A stretch of 64,000 nt of DNA from Panulirus ornatus (lineage: Eukaryota > Arthropoda > Malacostraca > Decapoda > Palinuridae), in NCBI RefSeq assembly GCF_036320965.1, contig NC_092287.1, positions 12,161,797-12,225,796 on the forward strand, in the 5' to 3' direction. Both the position numbers and the translations under genes were made by a program. How positions within the stretch are numbered: position 1 is the stretch's first letter; each line of letters opens with the position of its first letter. Below the pieces are notes generated by a model. That model did not search any database, had not been told where the DNA came from, and saw nothing but the letters and a program-made list of their open reading frames with translations. Positions 12,761 through 24,858 of the stretch are shown one piece after another.

Positions 12761-13690
12761 TCAACCCCGGTATACCACATCGCTCCAATTCACTCTATTC
12801 CTTGCCCTCCTTTCACCCTCCTGCATGTTCAGGCCCCGATCACACAAAATCTTTTTCACTCCATCTTTCCACCTCCAATTTGGTCTCCCTCTTCTCCTTG
12901 TTTCCTCCACCTCCGACACATATATCCTCTTGGTCAATCTTTCCTCACTCATCCTCTCCATGTGCCCAAACCACTTCAAAACACCCTCTTCTGCTCTCTC
13001 AACCACGCTCTTTTTATTTCCACACATCTCTCTTACCCTTACGTTACTCACTCGATCAAACCACCTCACACCACACATTGTCCTCAAACATCTCATTTCC
13101 AGCACATCCATCCTCCTGCGCACAACTCTATCCATAGCCCACGCCTCGCAACCATACAACATTGTTGGAACCACTATTCCTTCAAACATACCCATTTTTG
13201 CTTTCCGAGATAATGTTCTCGACTTCCACACATTCTTCAAGGCCCCCAGGATTTTCGCCCCCTCCCCCACCCTATGATCCACTTCCGCTTCCATGGTTCC
13301 ATCCGCTGCCAGATCCACTCCCAGATATCTAAAACACTTCACTTCCTCCAGTTTTTCTCCATTCAAACTCACCTCCCAATTGACTTGACCCTCAACCCTA
13401 CTGTACCTAATAACCTTGCTCTTATTCACATTTACTCTTAACTTTCTTCTTCCACACACTGTTCCAAACTCAGTCACCAGCTTCTGCAGTTTCTCACATG
13501 AATCAGCCACCAGCGCTGTATCATCAGCGAACAACAACTGACTCACTTCCCAAGCTCTCTCATCCCCAACAGACTTCATACTTGCCCCTCTTTCCAAAAC
13601 TCTTGCATTTACCTCCCTAACAACCCCATCCATAAACAAATTAAACAACCATGGAGACATCACACACCCCTGCCGCAAACCTACATTCAC
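12761..13690 (-). CDS. RTE reverse transcriptase, C-terminal two thirds (partial, open)
   Basis: 309 open codons. Motifs: NVGLRQGCVMSPWLFNLF (motif B region), [12 protein letters not shown] (motif C with both aspartates, near 13520), [43 protein letters not shown] and [16 protein letters not shown]. There is no stop or frameshift, so the insertion is probably young. Motif A is absent here and lies in the inverted 5' part (13705-14203). The Met at 13690 is internal to the original protein, so this is a remnant, not a functional gene. Confidence 0.8.
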   Translation of the reverse strand: MNVGLRQGCVMSPWLFNLFMDGVVREVNARVLERGASMKSVGDERAWEVSQLLFADDTALVADSCEKLQKLVTEFGTVCGRRKLRVNVNKSKVIRYSRVEGQVNWEVSLNGEKLEEVKCFRYLGVDLAADGTMEAEVDHRVGEGAKILGALKNVWKSRTLSRKAKMGMFEGIVVPTMLYGCEAWAMDRVVRRRMDVLEMRCLRTMCGVRWFDRVSNVRVREMCGNKKSVVERAEEGVLKWFGHMERMSEERLTKRIYVSEVEETRRRGRPNWRWKDGVKKILCDRGLNMQEGERRARNRVNWSDVVYRG

Positions 13691-13704
13691 TGAGAACCAA
13701 TCAC

Positions 13705-14200
13705 TGTATTGTTGACTGGTTGGTAAGGTTATTTAATGTATGTATGACTCATGGTGAGGTGCCTGAGGATTGGCGGAATGCGTGCATAGTGCCATTGTAC
13801 AAAGGCAAAGGGGATAAGAGTGAGTGCTCAAATTACAGAGGTATAAGTTTGTTGAGTATTCCTGGTAAATTATATGGGAGGGTATTGATTGAGAGGGTGA
13901 AGGCATGTACAGAGCATCAGATTGGGGAAGAGCAGTGTGGTTTCAGAAGTGGTAGAGGATGTGTGGATCAGGTGTTTGCTTTGAAGAATGTATGTGAGAA
14001 ATACTTAGAAAAGCAAATGGATTTGTATGTAGCATTTATGGATCTGGAGAAGGCATATGATAGAGTTGATAGAGATGCTCTGTGGAAGGTATTAAGAATA
14101 TATGGTGTGGGAGGAAAGTTGTTAGAAGCAGTGAAAAGTTTTTATCGAGGATGTAAGGCATGTGTACGTGTAGGAAGAGAGGAAAGTGATTGGTTCTCAG

Positions 14201-14203
<3 letters not shown>
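13705..14203 (+). pseudogene. RTE reverse transcriptase, N-terminal part (inverted)
   Basis: Open sequence covering [59 protein letters not shown], motif A with its aspartate intact (FMDLEKAYDRVDRD, about 14037) and GVGGKLLEAVKSFYRG. The frame continues into (AT)n as repeated Y/I codons. It complements the minus-strand part at 12761-13690. Confidence 0.88.

Positions 14204-14285
<82 letters not shown>
14204..14285. repeat. (AT)n tract
   Basis: About 80 bp. It separates the internal priming end of the inverted LINE from the 3' UTR of another copy. Confidence 0.97.
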
Positions 14286-14288
<3 letters not shown>

Positions 14289-15513
14289 CCAACCCACCCA
14301 TATACACATGTACATACATACACGTCCACACACCCACATATACATACCTATATATTTCAAAATATACATATATACACATGTATATAATTCATACTTCCTT
14401 CCTTTGTTCATTCTCGTTGCCACCCTGCCGCATATGAATTGACAACCCCCTCCCTCCGCAGGCGCGCGAGGTAGCGCTAGGGAAAGACAACAAAGGCCAA
14501 ATTCGTTCACATTCAGTCTGTAGCTGTCATGTATAATGCACTGAAACAACACCTCCCTCTCCACATCCAGGTCCGACAAAACTTTCCATGGGTTACCCCA
14601 GACGCTTCACATGCCCTGGTTCAATACAATGACAGCACGTCGACTCCGGTATACTACAGCGTTCCAATTTACTCTTTTCCTTGCACGCCTTTCACCCTCC
14701 TGCATGTTCAGGCCCCGATCGTTCAAAATCTTTTTCACTCCATCTTTTCACCACTAATTTGGTCTCCGAATTTTCCTCATTCCCTCCACCTCTGACGCAC
14801 ATATCCTCTTTGTCAATCTTTCTTCACTCATTCCCTCCATGTGACCATACCATTTCAATACACCCTCCTCTGCTGTCTCAACCACACTCTTTTTATTACC
14901 ACACATCTCTCTTACCCTTTCATTGCTTACTCGATCAAACCACCTCACACCACATATTGTCCTGAAACATCTAATTTCCAACATATCCACCCTCCTCTGC
15001 AAAACTCTACCTACAGCCCACGCCACGAAACCATACAAAATTGTTGGAACCACTTTTCCTTCAAACATACCCATTTTTGCTTTGCATGATAACGTTCTCG
15101 CCTTCCACACTTTTTTCAATGTTCCCAGATCTTTCGCCCTCTCCCCCACCTTGTGACTCATTCCGCTTCCATGGTTCTATCCGCTGCCAAATCCACTCCC
15201 AGATATCTGACACACTTTACTTCCTCCAGTTTTTCTCCATACAAACTTACCTCCCAGTTGACTTGTCCCTCTACCTTATTGTACCTAATAACCTTCCTCT
15301 TATTCACGTTTACTCTCAGCTTTCTTCTTTCACACACTTTACCAAACTAAGTCACCAGCTTTTGCTGTTTCTCAGCCGAATCATCCACCAGCTGTATCAT
15401 CAGCGAACAACAACTAATTCACTTCCCAAGCTCTCTCATCCGCAACAAACTGAATATCTGCCCCTCTCACCAAAAGTCTTGCATTCACCTCTCGAACAAC
15501 CCCATCCATATAA
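14286..15513 (-). mobile_element. RTE LINE, long 3' UTR type, both ends truncated
   Basis: It starts inside the 3' UTR at GGCCCAACCCACCC, so the terminal tail is missing. The long UTR (14286-14640) includes the internal GCGCGAGGTAGCGCTAGG element. RT C-terminal sequence follows (14754-15161 open; [33 protein letters not shown]) and continues with stops and shifts to about 15513, where the codons of GVVREVNA end next to a SINE. It is more diverged than the short-UTR copies. Confidence 0.85.
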
Positions 15514-15516
15514 TGG

Positions 15517-15657
15517 GACCCCATTGTGAGACGAAGGGCATTCGAGTACTTAGTATTTCGAATAGTTGTTTCCTATTATACAGTCCCTTAGCCTAGCGGT
15601 TAGCATGCCTGCCTCTTGCACAAGGGGTCCCAGGTTCGATCCTAGCTGTTGGAGGTT

Positions 15658-15658
<1 letters not shown>
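15517..15658 (+). mobile_element. tRNA-derived SINE, family A (tail plus next head)
   Basis: 15517-15575 matches the tail of the SINE at 39.4 kb (GTGAGACGAAGGGCATTCGAG, ending TATTTCGAATA). 15580-15658 is a tRNA-like head with A box TAGCCTAGCGGTTAGCATG and B box GGTTCGATCC near 15633, resembling a valine-type tRNA, then CTGTTGGAGGTTTGT. The order tail then head indicates tandem SINE units. The second unit is cut off by (AT)n. Confidence 0.78.

Positions 15659-15703
<45 letters not shown>
15659..15703. repeat. (AT)n tract
   Basis: About 44 bp interrupting the second SINE unit and adjoining an old LINE 3' UTR. Confidence 0.95.
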
Positions 15704-15706
<3 letters not shown>

Positions 15707-17426
15707 ATTCATATATGCACATATACATACACATACACAGACATATAAATATATACATATTTACATATTCATGCTTGATTGCCTTCATCCATTCCCAACG
15801 TTATCCCGCCCTTCAGGAAACAGCAAGGTTAACCCCGCTTCAGCGAGGTAGCGCCAGAAAAACAAAACAAAAGAGTCCACATTTGTTCACACTCAGTCTC
15901 TAACTGCTAAGTGTAATGCACCGAAACCACAGCTCTTATCCAAATCCACGCCCCAGAGACCTTTCCAAGGTGTAACCCAGACGCTTCATATGCCCTGATT
16001 CATTCCAATAACAGCACGTCGATCCCTGTATACCACATCTTTCCAATTCAGTCTATTCCTTGCACGCCTCTCACCCTCCTGTATGTTCATTACCCGATCG
16101 TTAAAAATCTTTTTCACTCCATCTTTCCACCTTCAATTTGGTCTCCCGCTGCTTGTCCCCTTCACTTCTGACATATATATCCTTTTTTGTCAATTTTTCA
16201 TCACTTATTTTTTCCATATGTACAAAAAAATTCAACAGAACCTTTTCTGCTCTCTTACCCACACTTTCTTTTCATTTCCAAACATCTCTCTTGCCTTTTC
16301 ATCACTTACTCGATGAAACCACCTTACATCACACATTGTCCTCAAACATTTTATTTCCAACACATTCATCCTTGTTCGTACAGCTTATGCCTCGCAACCA
16401 TATAACATTGTTGGAACCATTAGTCCTTCAAACATACCCATTTTAGACTTTCCGAGATAACGTTCTCTCCTTCCACACATTCTTCATCACTCCCATAACC
16501 TTCGCCCCCTCTTCTACCCTGTTACTTACTTCCGCTTCCATGGTTCCAATTTTTCTCCAATCAAACTTACCTCCCATTTAACTTGTCCCTCAAACTACTA
16601 AACTTATAACCTTGCTCTTATTCACATTTACCCTAAGCTTTCTTCTTTCAAACACTTTGCCAAACTCAGTCACCAATTTCTGCAGTTTCTCACCCGAATC
16701 AGCCACCAGCGTTGTATCATCAGTGAACAATAACTGACTCACTTCTCAAGCCTCCTCATCCCCAACAGACTGCATACTCGGCCCTTTCTCCAAAACACTT
16801 GCATTCACCTCCCGAACCACCCCATCCATAAACAAATTAAACGACCTTTCGGACATCACACACATCTGCTGCAAACCGACCTTCACTGGGAATCAATCAC
16901 TTTCCTCTCTTCCTATCTGTACATATGCCTTACTTCCTTGGTAAACAGTTTTCACTGCTTCTAGCAACTTACTTCCCCCACCATATACTTTCAAAACCTT
17001 CCGCAAAGCATCTCTATCAACCCTATCATATACCTTCTCCAGAGCAATAAACGCTACATACAAATCCATCTATTTTCTAAGTATCTTCTCACATACATTC
17101 TTCAAAGCAAACACCTGCTTTCCACGTCCTCTACCACTTCTGAAACAACACTGCTCTTCCCCAGTCTGATGCTCTGTACATGCCTTCACCCTCTCGATCA
17201 ATACCCTCCCATATGATTTCCCAGGAATACTCAACTAACTTATGCCTCTGTAACTTGAACACTCAACTTTATCGCCTTTGCTTTTGTATAATGACACTAT
17301 GTATGCATTACGCCAATCCTCAAGCGCTTCACCATGATCCATCCATACACTGAATATCCTTACCAACCAACTAACAACAGTCATCCCAGTTTTTACTATA
17401 TTCTACTGCAATACCGTCCAAACTCG
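15704..17426 (-). mobile_element. RTE LINE, old diverged copy
   Basis: 3' UTR (15704-16040, with CAGCGAGGTAGCGCCAG) followed by RT sequence whose reading is broken throughout. Recognisable fragments include the codons for the FADD region (about 16710, as VDDTTLVAD-like), the motif A region near 17035 and GCVFA/CGFRSGRG-like sequence near 17130. Substitutions and indels are much denser than in the neighbouring copies, so this is an early insertion. Confidence 0.82.
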
Positions 17427-17530
17427 CTGATGACACGACACTGGAGGCAGATTCGATTGAGAGACTACAGAAGCTGCAGTGTGTGTTTGAGAAATTATTT
17501 GAAATTAAATATTCAAAAATTATATAAAAA
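17427..17530 (+). pseudogene. Inverted RT fragment at LINE 5' end
   Basis: Reads ADDTTLEADSIERLQKLQ on the plus strand, matching the family's [18 protein letters not shown]. It adjoins a minus-strand copy, giving a second inversion junction. The similarity ends near 17500. Confidence 0.65.
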
Positions 17531-17551
17531 AAATAGATAATAAAGTTCGGC

Positions 17552-17553
<2 letters not shown>

Positions 17554-17613
<60 letters not shown>

Positions 17614-17621
17614 AGAGAGAT

Positions 17622-17688
<67 letters not shown>
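17554..17688. repeat. (GA)n microsatellite
   Basis: About 135 bp of GA with a few interruptions (GAGAAGAG, ATAGAGATAG). Confidence 0.97.
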
Positions 17689-17691
<3 letters not shown>

Positions 17692-17759
17692 GTTTGAGTT
17701 AGAGTCTGAGTGGAGTGACCCTGTGGGAAGTGGAGTGTCCCAGCACTGTTACTTTATAT

Positions 17760-18485
17760 GCAGTCACGTTTAAGTGTTATCATCCAACTTCGGAGCTTGC
17801 TTAGGTCCCCTTGGACGTTGATGCAATCCTCCTCAATTTTAACTTCCCTCATGACATTCGTATAATCCACAAACATATGCAGAGACGACATTTATAAGCT
17901 AAGTCCAATTACCCAAAAAGAGCAATATTCCCAAAAACCTAACCTTGGAGCACACCATTCTAAGAAGATTGTCTTGACATGCGTCCTATGTTCCCTTCCA
18001 CTGTGACATCGTCCACCTAACGAGTGGGTATTCCCCTTTCTTCTGCCTGAAGACCCAGGTTCCTTGCCGTCCTTCTTTGTGGTATATAAATCAAATGCTT
18101 TTTGACTTTTCATATCTGGACAATCCACTAAGAATACTATTTGTTCTAGAACGGAGTTCGCTCGCTCTGTCGTAAGAAATCTGAGGTTCGTTACACAAGA
18201 CCTTCTCTCCCTCAGATCGTGTTGTCTCTCACTTAGGTAGTTCCTCCTCGGCAAGAATTCATACTTCTGCCTTCTGATTATCTTTTCCCCGTACTTCACA
18301 TGCTACATTCGACAGAAAGGCCAGTTTCCCTTCACATATGCTTGACGTTTGCCCTCTTAGCTTTCTTCCAACGACAGCATTAAGAACTTTTCAAGGATTT
18401 TTCGTGGGTGTCCGCAGACATCTTCAGCACATTGAGAAAAATTTGATCAGGATCATATGGTTTATAAGAGTCAAGACCCTTAAGT
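17760..18485 (-). pseudogene. CR1/Jockey-like LINE reverse transcriptase relic
   Basis: The minus strand retains RT landmarks in shifting frames: LDSYKPYDPDQIFLNVLK (cf. the SPGPDGI region), EKIIR, NYLSERQHDLRERRSCVTNL (cf. QHGFR-GRSC-TNLL), QKAFD (motif A region), VCSKVRFLGILLFL (cf. G-PQGS-LGP-LF, motif B) and VNVVSAYVCGLYE (motif C region). Stops and frameshifts are frequent. The motifs belong to a different clade from the RTE family. The relic ends near the (GA)n tract. Confidence 0.72.
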
Positions 18486-20863
18486 ATTGTTTATGTATTT
18501 TCTAGAATTTCATTGCTTTCCAAGACCTTATACTTTTTCCAATCCGCTGGTCTTTGAGGTTACAGTGCCTTCCACTGTGAAAACGTTTTCAAACTTGATG
18601 TTTAGTTACTGGCATATCTACACATCATCCTCTAAAACTAATTTACTTATGGTGAACGTATATGAGAAATTGTGGAATTCTTTCTTACCTAGTCCAAAAT
18701 ATTCCTTTTTAGATTCTTCTGTTTACTGCTATCCTTGTTTATTTTTCTAGTATACCTTTTGAATGGTGACTGGCTGGAAGGCTGGCGTGTCGCCTATGTC
18801 TTCCTCACACTACACCAAGAAGCCCCTTCGTGTAGTGACAGTGTTTTTCACTTTTCTTTCATCCTCCCCTCTGAGGCTGAAGCTGGAGGGACCCACGTTC
18901 CTGTTCCTTCATGGCAAATTTCACAATGCCTTACGCCACAACGCCCTGGCTTTTGGCTGTGAGCCTCATCACCAAGTGCACATAACCATGAAAATTGTTG
19001 AGTTCTGTATAATTTCCATGATAATAGTTCCTCCTTGACTTTGGTTTCTACTTTGTTCTTATTCTTATGTCTTCATTCAACACAGTCGGACTCTAGCATT
19101 CCAAGAAAATTCTTTTGAAGAATCATCCTTATGTAGTTATTTTCCTTAACTGTTTACTCATTCGTTCCTCGACCTATCACATCTGTATTCTGCATATTCA
19201 ACCAACTAAAGTACCTCTTATCGATAGAACTCTGAATAAAAGGTTCACTATATCTCTCAATCTACTTTTATCCTTTAATCTAAACTCTCATTCCTGACAA
19301 GTCTGAAAAGTAGTGAATTTATTAGCATCTCTTCCTTTCCCTCAACCTTCGCTCTTCAGCCGTCTTCAGCCATCAAAAACAAGCCTACCATTTCACCAAC
19401 ATTCATACTTTTGATGTTACAACTTTTGTTCGCTAAATCCTGCAGTGTTGCTCGTCACCCTCGATGACCTTGGCCTGATATCCGCCTCAATACACTGATC
19501 CTCAGTACTCTGCACTTTTCTGAACTTTCCATCATCGCCATATACTTCCCTGTCTACTCAACGGTAGTTCTAAGCCTCTTTTTATTTCCTAACACATTTT
19601 CCAGTCTGTTCCATCCTCGCGGAACACCGGATCATATTTGGCCAAAATTAGACTGTAAATACCCACTGACCATCAAAATGAAAGAAAACGAAAATTTTTT
19701 TCAACACACACACATGATAAGGTCGTGTCTTTATAGGCAGACTCGTATGGTTTACGAAAATACTGTCCAGTACCGTAAAACATATGTTGGATGCGAATGT
19801 ACGAACGAATACTTGCTCAGCGCTCTATTGTCTCCGTGTAACTTTATATGTTTAGTATATAACACCACAGTTATAGAATATCGTTTCATAAAGTAAATAC
19901 TGATTGTCAAGACGGTGCGATATCCGTATCATCCAATTTAGAATTTAATACGGGAAACTCAGGACATTGTTTGCGCTGTACACCGGTTGCGAAACATTAC
20001 TAAATAATACACCGCGTCTATAAGGTTCAATGTCCCCTAGATCTCTTTTTCTTGGTATTGACTCAATACTTTAGTGATTCTGTCGTTGTCTGTCCTCTTA
20101 TGTTCAACATTCTCTATGTCGATCTATTCCAGGTGGCATTCAAAGATCATTCTGACATCTTTCTCTAATAAGATTATTTCTCATTTCCGTTCAAATTGCC
20201 AATAATCTTTTCTTGCATGTTACCATGACTCTTAACAATGGTTTTCCTTAATGTCCTCTAACATTTGACGACAAGTTTTGTGGTTTCTGATCTGATTCCT
20301 TAAGGTTATTTCATTATTTTGTTTATGTAACTTCTAATCTTTTATTCTCTATTCTTGATAATCCCAACTTTTATGGTTCTACATGATTTAATTTCTAATT
20401 ACATGATCTCTTCTTTTAATGAAAAACAAATTAGTAATTTCCTTCACCCATATCTTCCCTAACAACATTTTTCTTCATTGGTGATTTACCTCGCCTAACT
20501 CACTCTTTGATGCGATTGTTTAGTCCAACTTGACTCCTGAGTTCATACAACAGTTTTATCAGAAAGTTGATGGAAATGATCTCATAAGAAAAGAAATTCT
20601 AGTTTCAACTCTGAACGCGTCTCTAAACTTCATGGGGAAAAAATGAAGCGAGTCACTGCACAGTTGATGGTTTAACGGGTTTATCAAGATAGATTCACTA
20701 GATTACTTGCAGCCAGAGTCTGAGAATAGAGGGAGGATAACTTACACAATGTAGAGAGTGGAATATATAGAGAGTAATTCTAGGTTTACGAGATGATCTC
20801 ATGTAAAGTAGTGGTGTGGCAGTGGTGTTCACAGTGGTTAGGGATTGGTCTGTTTATGTAGTG

Positions 20864-20866
<3 letters not shown>
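18486..20866. other. Unique non-coding DNA
   Basis: A/T-rich DNA with no recognisable gene or repeat. The short open frames at 18487-19038, 19115-19297 and 19678-19896 carry no motif I know. Confidence 0.5.

Positions 20867-20906
<40 letters not shown>
20867..20906. repeat. (GT)n microsatellite
   Basis: About 20 GT units. Confidence 0.95.
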
Positions 20907-20908
<2 letters not shown>

Positions 20909-21105
20909 ATCACGTCTTCGCTGTGTGATTGATCAGAAACATGAAAGCGTTTTCTTCGTACCGCTTAAAATAACCTGTTGTAAGTGGAAAATAATTAGGT
21001 GCAAGGGCGGTAGGAACGAGTTCTTTAAAAGCAGTTTTCAAGGACGCAGTCTATTCCCTTTGCCTGACGGAGTGTTAATTACGCAGTTCAAATGCTGCCA
21101 CGAGC

Positions 21106-21828
<723 letters not shown>

Positions 21829-21887
<59 letters not shown>
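21829..21887. repeat. (AT)n tract
   Basis: Flanks the 5' truncation of the LINE copy that follows. Confidence 0.97.
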
Positions 21888-21889
<2 letters not shown>

Positions 21890-24384
21890 GGAGTCGGGGT
21901 GGAATGTAATGTATTTAGGGAAGCAATGATGGCTTGCCCAGAAGATGCTTGTGGCATGAGAAGCGTGGGGGGTGGGCAGATTAGAAAGGGTAGTGAGTGG
22001 TGGGATGAAGAAGTAAGATTATTAGTGAAAGAGGAGAGAGAGGCATTTGGATAATTTTGCAAGGAAATAATGCACATGAGTGGGATATGTATAAAAGAAA
22101 GAGGCAGGAGGTCAAGAGAAAGGTGCAACAGGTGAAAAAGAGAGCAAATGAGAGTCGGGGTGAGAGAGTGTCATTAAATTTTAGGGAGAATAAAATTATG
22201 TTTTGGAAGGAGGTAAATAAAGTGCGTAAGACAAGGGAACAAATGCTAACTTCAGTGAAAGGGGCTAATGGGGAGGTGATAGCAAGTAATGGTGATGTGA
22301 GAAGGAGATGAAGTGAGTATTTTGAAGGTTTATTGAACGTGTTTGATGCTAGAGTGGCAGATATAGGGTGTTTTGGTCGAGGTGGTGTGCAAAGTGAGAG
22401 GGTCAGGGACGATGATTTGGTAAACAGAGAAAAGGTAGTTAAAGCTTTGCGGAAGATGAAAACCGGCAAGGCAACGGGTTTGGATGGCATCACAGTGGAA
22501 TGTATTAAAAAAGTGGGTGACTGTACTGTTCACAGGTTGGTAAGGGTATTTAATGTATGTATGACTCATGGTGAGATGCCTGAGGATTGGCGGAATGCTT
22601 GCATGTTGCCATTGTAAAAAGGCAAAGGGGACTAAGGTGAATGTTCAAATTACAGAGGTATAAGTTTCTTGAGTATTCCTGGGAAACTATATGGGAGGGT
22701 ATTGATTGAGAGGGTGAAGGCATGTACAGAGCATCAGATTGGGGAAGAGCAGTGTGGTTTCAGAAGTGGTAGAGGATGTGTGGATCAGGTGTTTGCTTTG
22801 AAGAATGTATGTGAGAAATACTTAGAAAAGCAAATGTCTTTGTATGTAGCATTTATGGATCTGGAGAAGGCATATGATAGAGTTGATAGAGACGCTCTGT
22901 GAAAGGTATTAAGAATATATGGTGTGGGAGGCAAGTTGTTAGAAGCAGTGAAAGTTTTTATCGAGGATGTATGGCATGTGTACGTGTAGGAAGAGAGGAA
23001 AGTGATTGGTTCTCAGTGAATTTAGGTTTGCGGCAGGGATGTGTGATGTTTCCATTGTTGTTTAATTTGTTTATGGATGGCGCTGTTAGGAAGGTGAATG
23101 GAAGGGTTTTTTAAAGAGGGGCAAGTATGCAGTCTGTTGTGGATGAGAGAGCTTAGGAAGTGAGTCAGTTGTTGTTCGCTGATGATACAACGCTGGTGGC
23201 TGATTCATGTGAGAAACTGCAGAAGCTGGTAACTGAGTTTTGGTAAAGTGTGTGAAAGAAGAAAGTTAAGAGTAAATGTGAATAAGAGCAAGGTTATTAG
23301 GTACAGTAGGGTTGAGGGTCAAGTCAATTGGGAGGTAGGTTTAAATAGAGAAAAACTGGAGGAAGTAAATTGTTTTAGATATCTGGGAGTGGATTTGGCA
23401 GAGGATGGAACCATGGAAGCGAAAGCGAATCATAGGGTGGGGGAGGGGGCGAAAATTCTGGGAGCCTTGAAGAATGTGCAGAAGTCGAGAACATTATCTC
23501 GAAAAGCAAAAATGGGATGTTTGAAGGAATAGTGGTTCTAACAATGTTGGACGGTTACGAAGCGTGGGCTGTGGATAACGTTGTGCGCAGGAGGATGGAT
23601 GTGCTAGAAATGAGATGTTTGAGGACAATATGTGGTGTGAGGTGGTGTGATCGAATAAGTAATAATAGGGTAAGAGAGATGTGTGGTAATAAAAAAAGCG
23701 TGGTTGAGAGAGCTGGAGAGGATGTTTTGAAATGGTTTGGGCACATGGAGAGAATGAGTGAGGAAAGATTGACCAAGAGAATATATGTGTCGGAGGTGGA
23801 GGGAACGAGAAGTGTGAGACCAAATTGGAGGTGGAAAGATGGAGTGATAAAGATTTTGAGTGATCGGGGCCTGAACATTCAGGAGGGTGAAAGGCGGGCA
23901 AGGAATAGAGTGAATTGGATCGATGTGGTATACCGGGGTCGACGTGCTGTCAATGGATTGAATCAGGGCATGTGAAGCGTCTGGGGTAAAGCATGGAAGG
24001 TTTTGTGGGGCCTTGATGTGGAAAGTGAGCTGTGGTGTCGGGCATTATTGCATAACAGCTAAAGACTGAGTGTGAACGAATGGGGCCTTTATTGTCTTTT
24101 CCTAGCGCTACCTCGCACACATGAGGGGGGAGGGGGATGTTATTCCATGTGTGGCGAGGTGGCGATGGGAATGAATAAAGGCAGACAGTGTGAATTGTGT
24201 GCATGTGTAAATATGTATGTGTCTGTGTGTGTATATATATGTGTACATTGAGATGTATGGGCATGTATATTTGCGTGTGTGGACGTGTTTGTATATACAT
24301 GTGTATGGGAGTGGGTTGAGCCATTTTTTTCGTCTGTTTCCTTGCGCTACCTCGTAAACGCGGGAGACAGCGACAAAGCAAAAT

Positions 24385-24387
<3 letters not shown>
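21888..24387 (+). mobile_element. RTE LINE, longest plus-strand copy, long 3' UTR
   Basis: Starts in the linker downstream of the endonuclease (matching 10400 onwards on the minus strand), continues through the complete RT region and C-terminus to 23940, then the long 3' UTR (GCGCTACCTCGCACACATG near 24105) and the conserved tail (24333-24375). The RT is broken by stops and shifts at about 22310, 22617, 22902, 22950, 23113 and 23245. Motif A (FMDLEKAYD, about 22853) and FADD (about 23178) are present but in different frames. Confidence 0.9.
22333..23975 (+). pseudogene. RTE reverse transcriptase, multiply frameshifted
   Basis: In order: RKMKTGKATGLDGITVECIKK (22333-22617), GRVLIERVKACTEHQIGEEQ to DRVDRDAL then TGA (22669-22902), [20 protein letters not shown] (22899-23114), the FADDTTLVAD region (about 23178), [17 protein letters not shown] (23248-23532), and [20 protein letters not shown] and [10 protein letters not shown] (23517-23975). 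All landmarks survive, so the family protein can be followed end to end here, but no functional product is possible. Confidence 0.9.

Positions 24388-24466
<79 letters not shown>
24388..24466. repeat. (AT)n tract
   Basis: Lies between the LINE 3' tail and the 5' end of a short derivative element. Confidence 0.97.
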
Positions 24467-24468
<2 letters not shown>

Positions 24469-24713
24469 CTGGGGATAGGGGATTAAGAATACTTCCCACG
24501 TATTCCCTGCGTGTCGTAGAAGGCAACTAAAAGAGGAGGGAGCGGGGGGCTGGAAATCCTCCCGTCTCGTTTTTTTTTTTTCAATTTTCCAAAAGAAGGA
24601 ACAGAGGGGGCCAGGTGAGGATATTCCAAAAAAGGCCCAGTCCTTTGTTCTTAACGCTACCTCACTAACGCGGGAAATGGCGAATAGTTTAAAAGAAAAG
24701 GAAAAAAAAAAAA

Positions 24714-24714
<1 letters not shown>
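24469..24714 (+). mobile_element. Non-autonomous RTE derivative (5' UTR + 3' tail), copy 1
   Basis: Begins CTGGGGATAGGGGATTAAG and continues AATACTTCCCACGTATTCCC, GTGTCGTAGAAGGC and AGCGGGGGGCTGGAAATCCT, which corresponds to the 5' UTR of the full-length LINE (11414-11320, minus). A middle part (CCAAAAGAAGGAACAGAG, GGCCAGGTGAGGATATTCC) follows. It ends AACGCTACCTCACTAACGCGG, then GGCGAATAGT and poly-A, which parallels the LINE 3' tail. It has no coding capacity. (AT)n lies on both sides. Confidence 0.82.
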
Positions 24715-24716
<2 letters not shown>

Positions 24717-24765
<49 letters not shown>

Positions 24766-24777
24766 GTATATCTATAC

Positions 24778-24840
<63 letters not shown>
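24717..24840. repeat. (AT)n tract with ACGTAT interruptions
   Basis: About 120 bp between the derivative's A-tail and the oppositely oriented tail of the next LINE. Confidence 0.97.

Positions 24841-24858
<18 letters not shown>

Larger units (their letters stand above)
12570..14203 (-). mobile_element. RTE LINE with 5' inversion (twin-priming structure)
   Basis: The 3' part (12570-13704, minus) runs from the tail through the short 3' UTR to the RT codons SDWFSVNVGL. It is joined directly to a plus-strand part (13705-14203) that starts at IVDWLVRLFN and ends at the same SDWFSVN codons, where (AT)n begins. Together the two parts represent one contiguous LINE stretch whose upstream portion is inverted, with about 20 bp of overlap. 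The outer ends meet (AT)n at 12569 and 14204. This is the arrangement expected from two primers on one LINE RNA. Confidence 0.88.
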
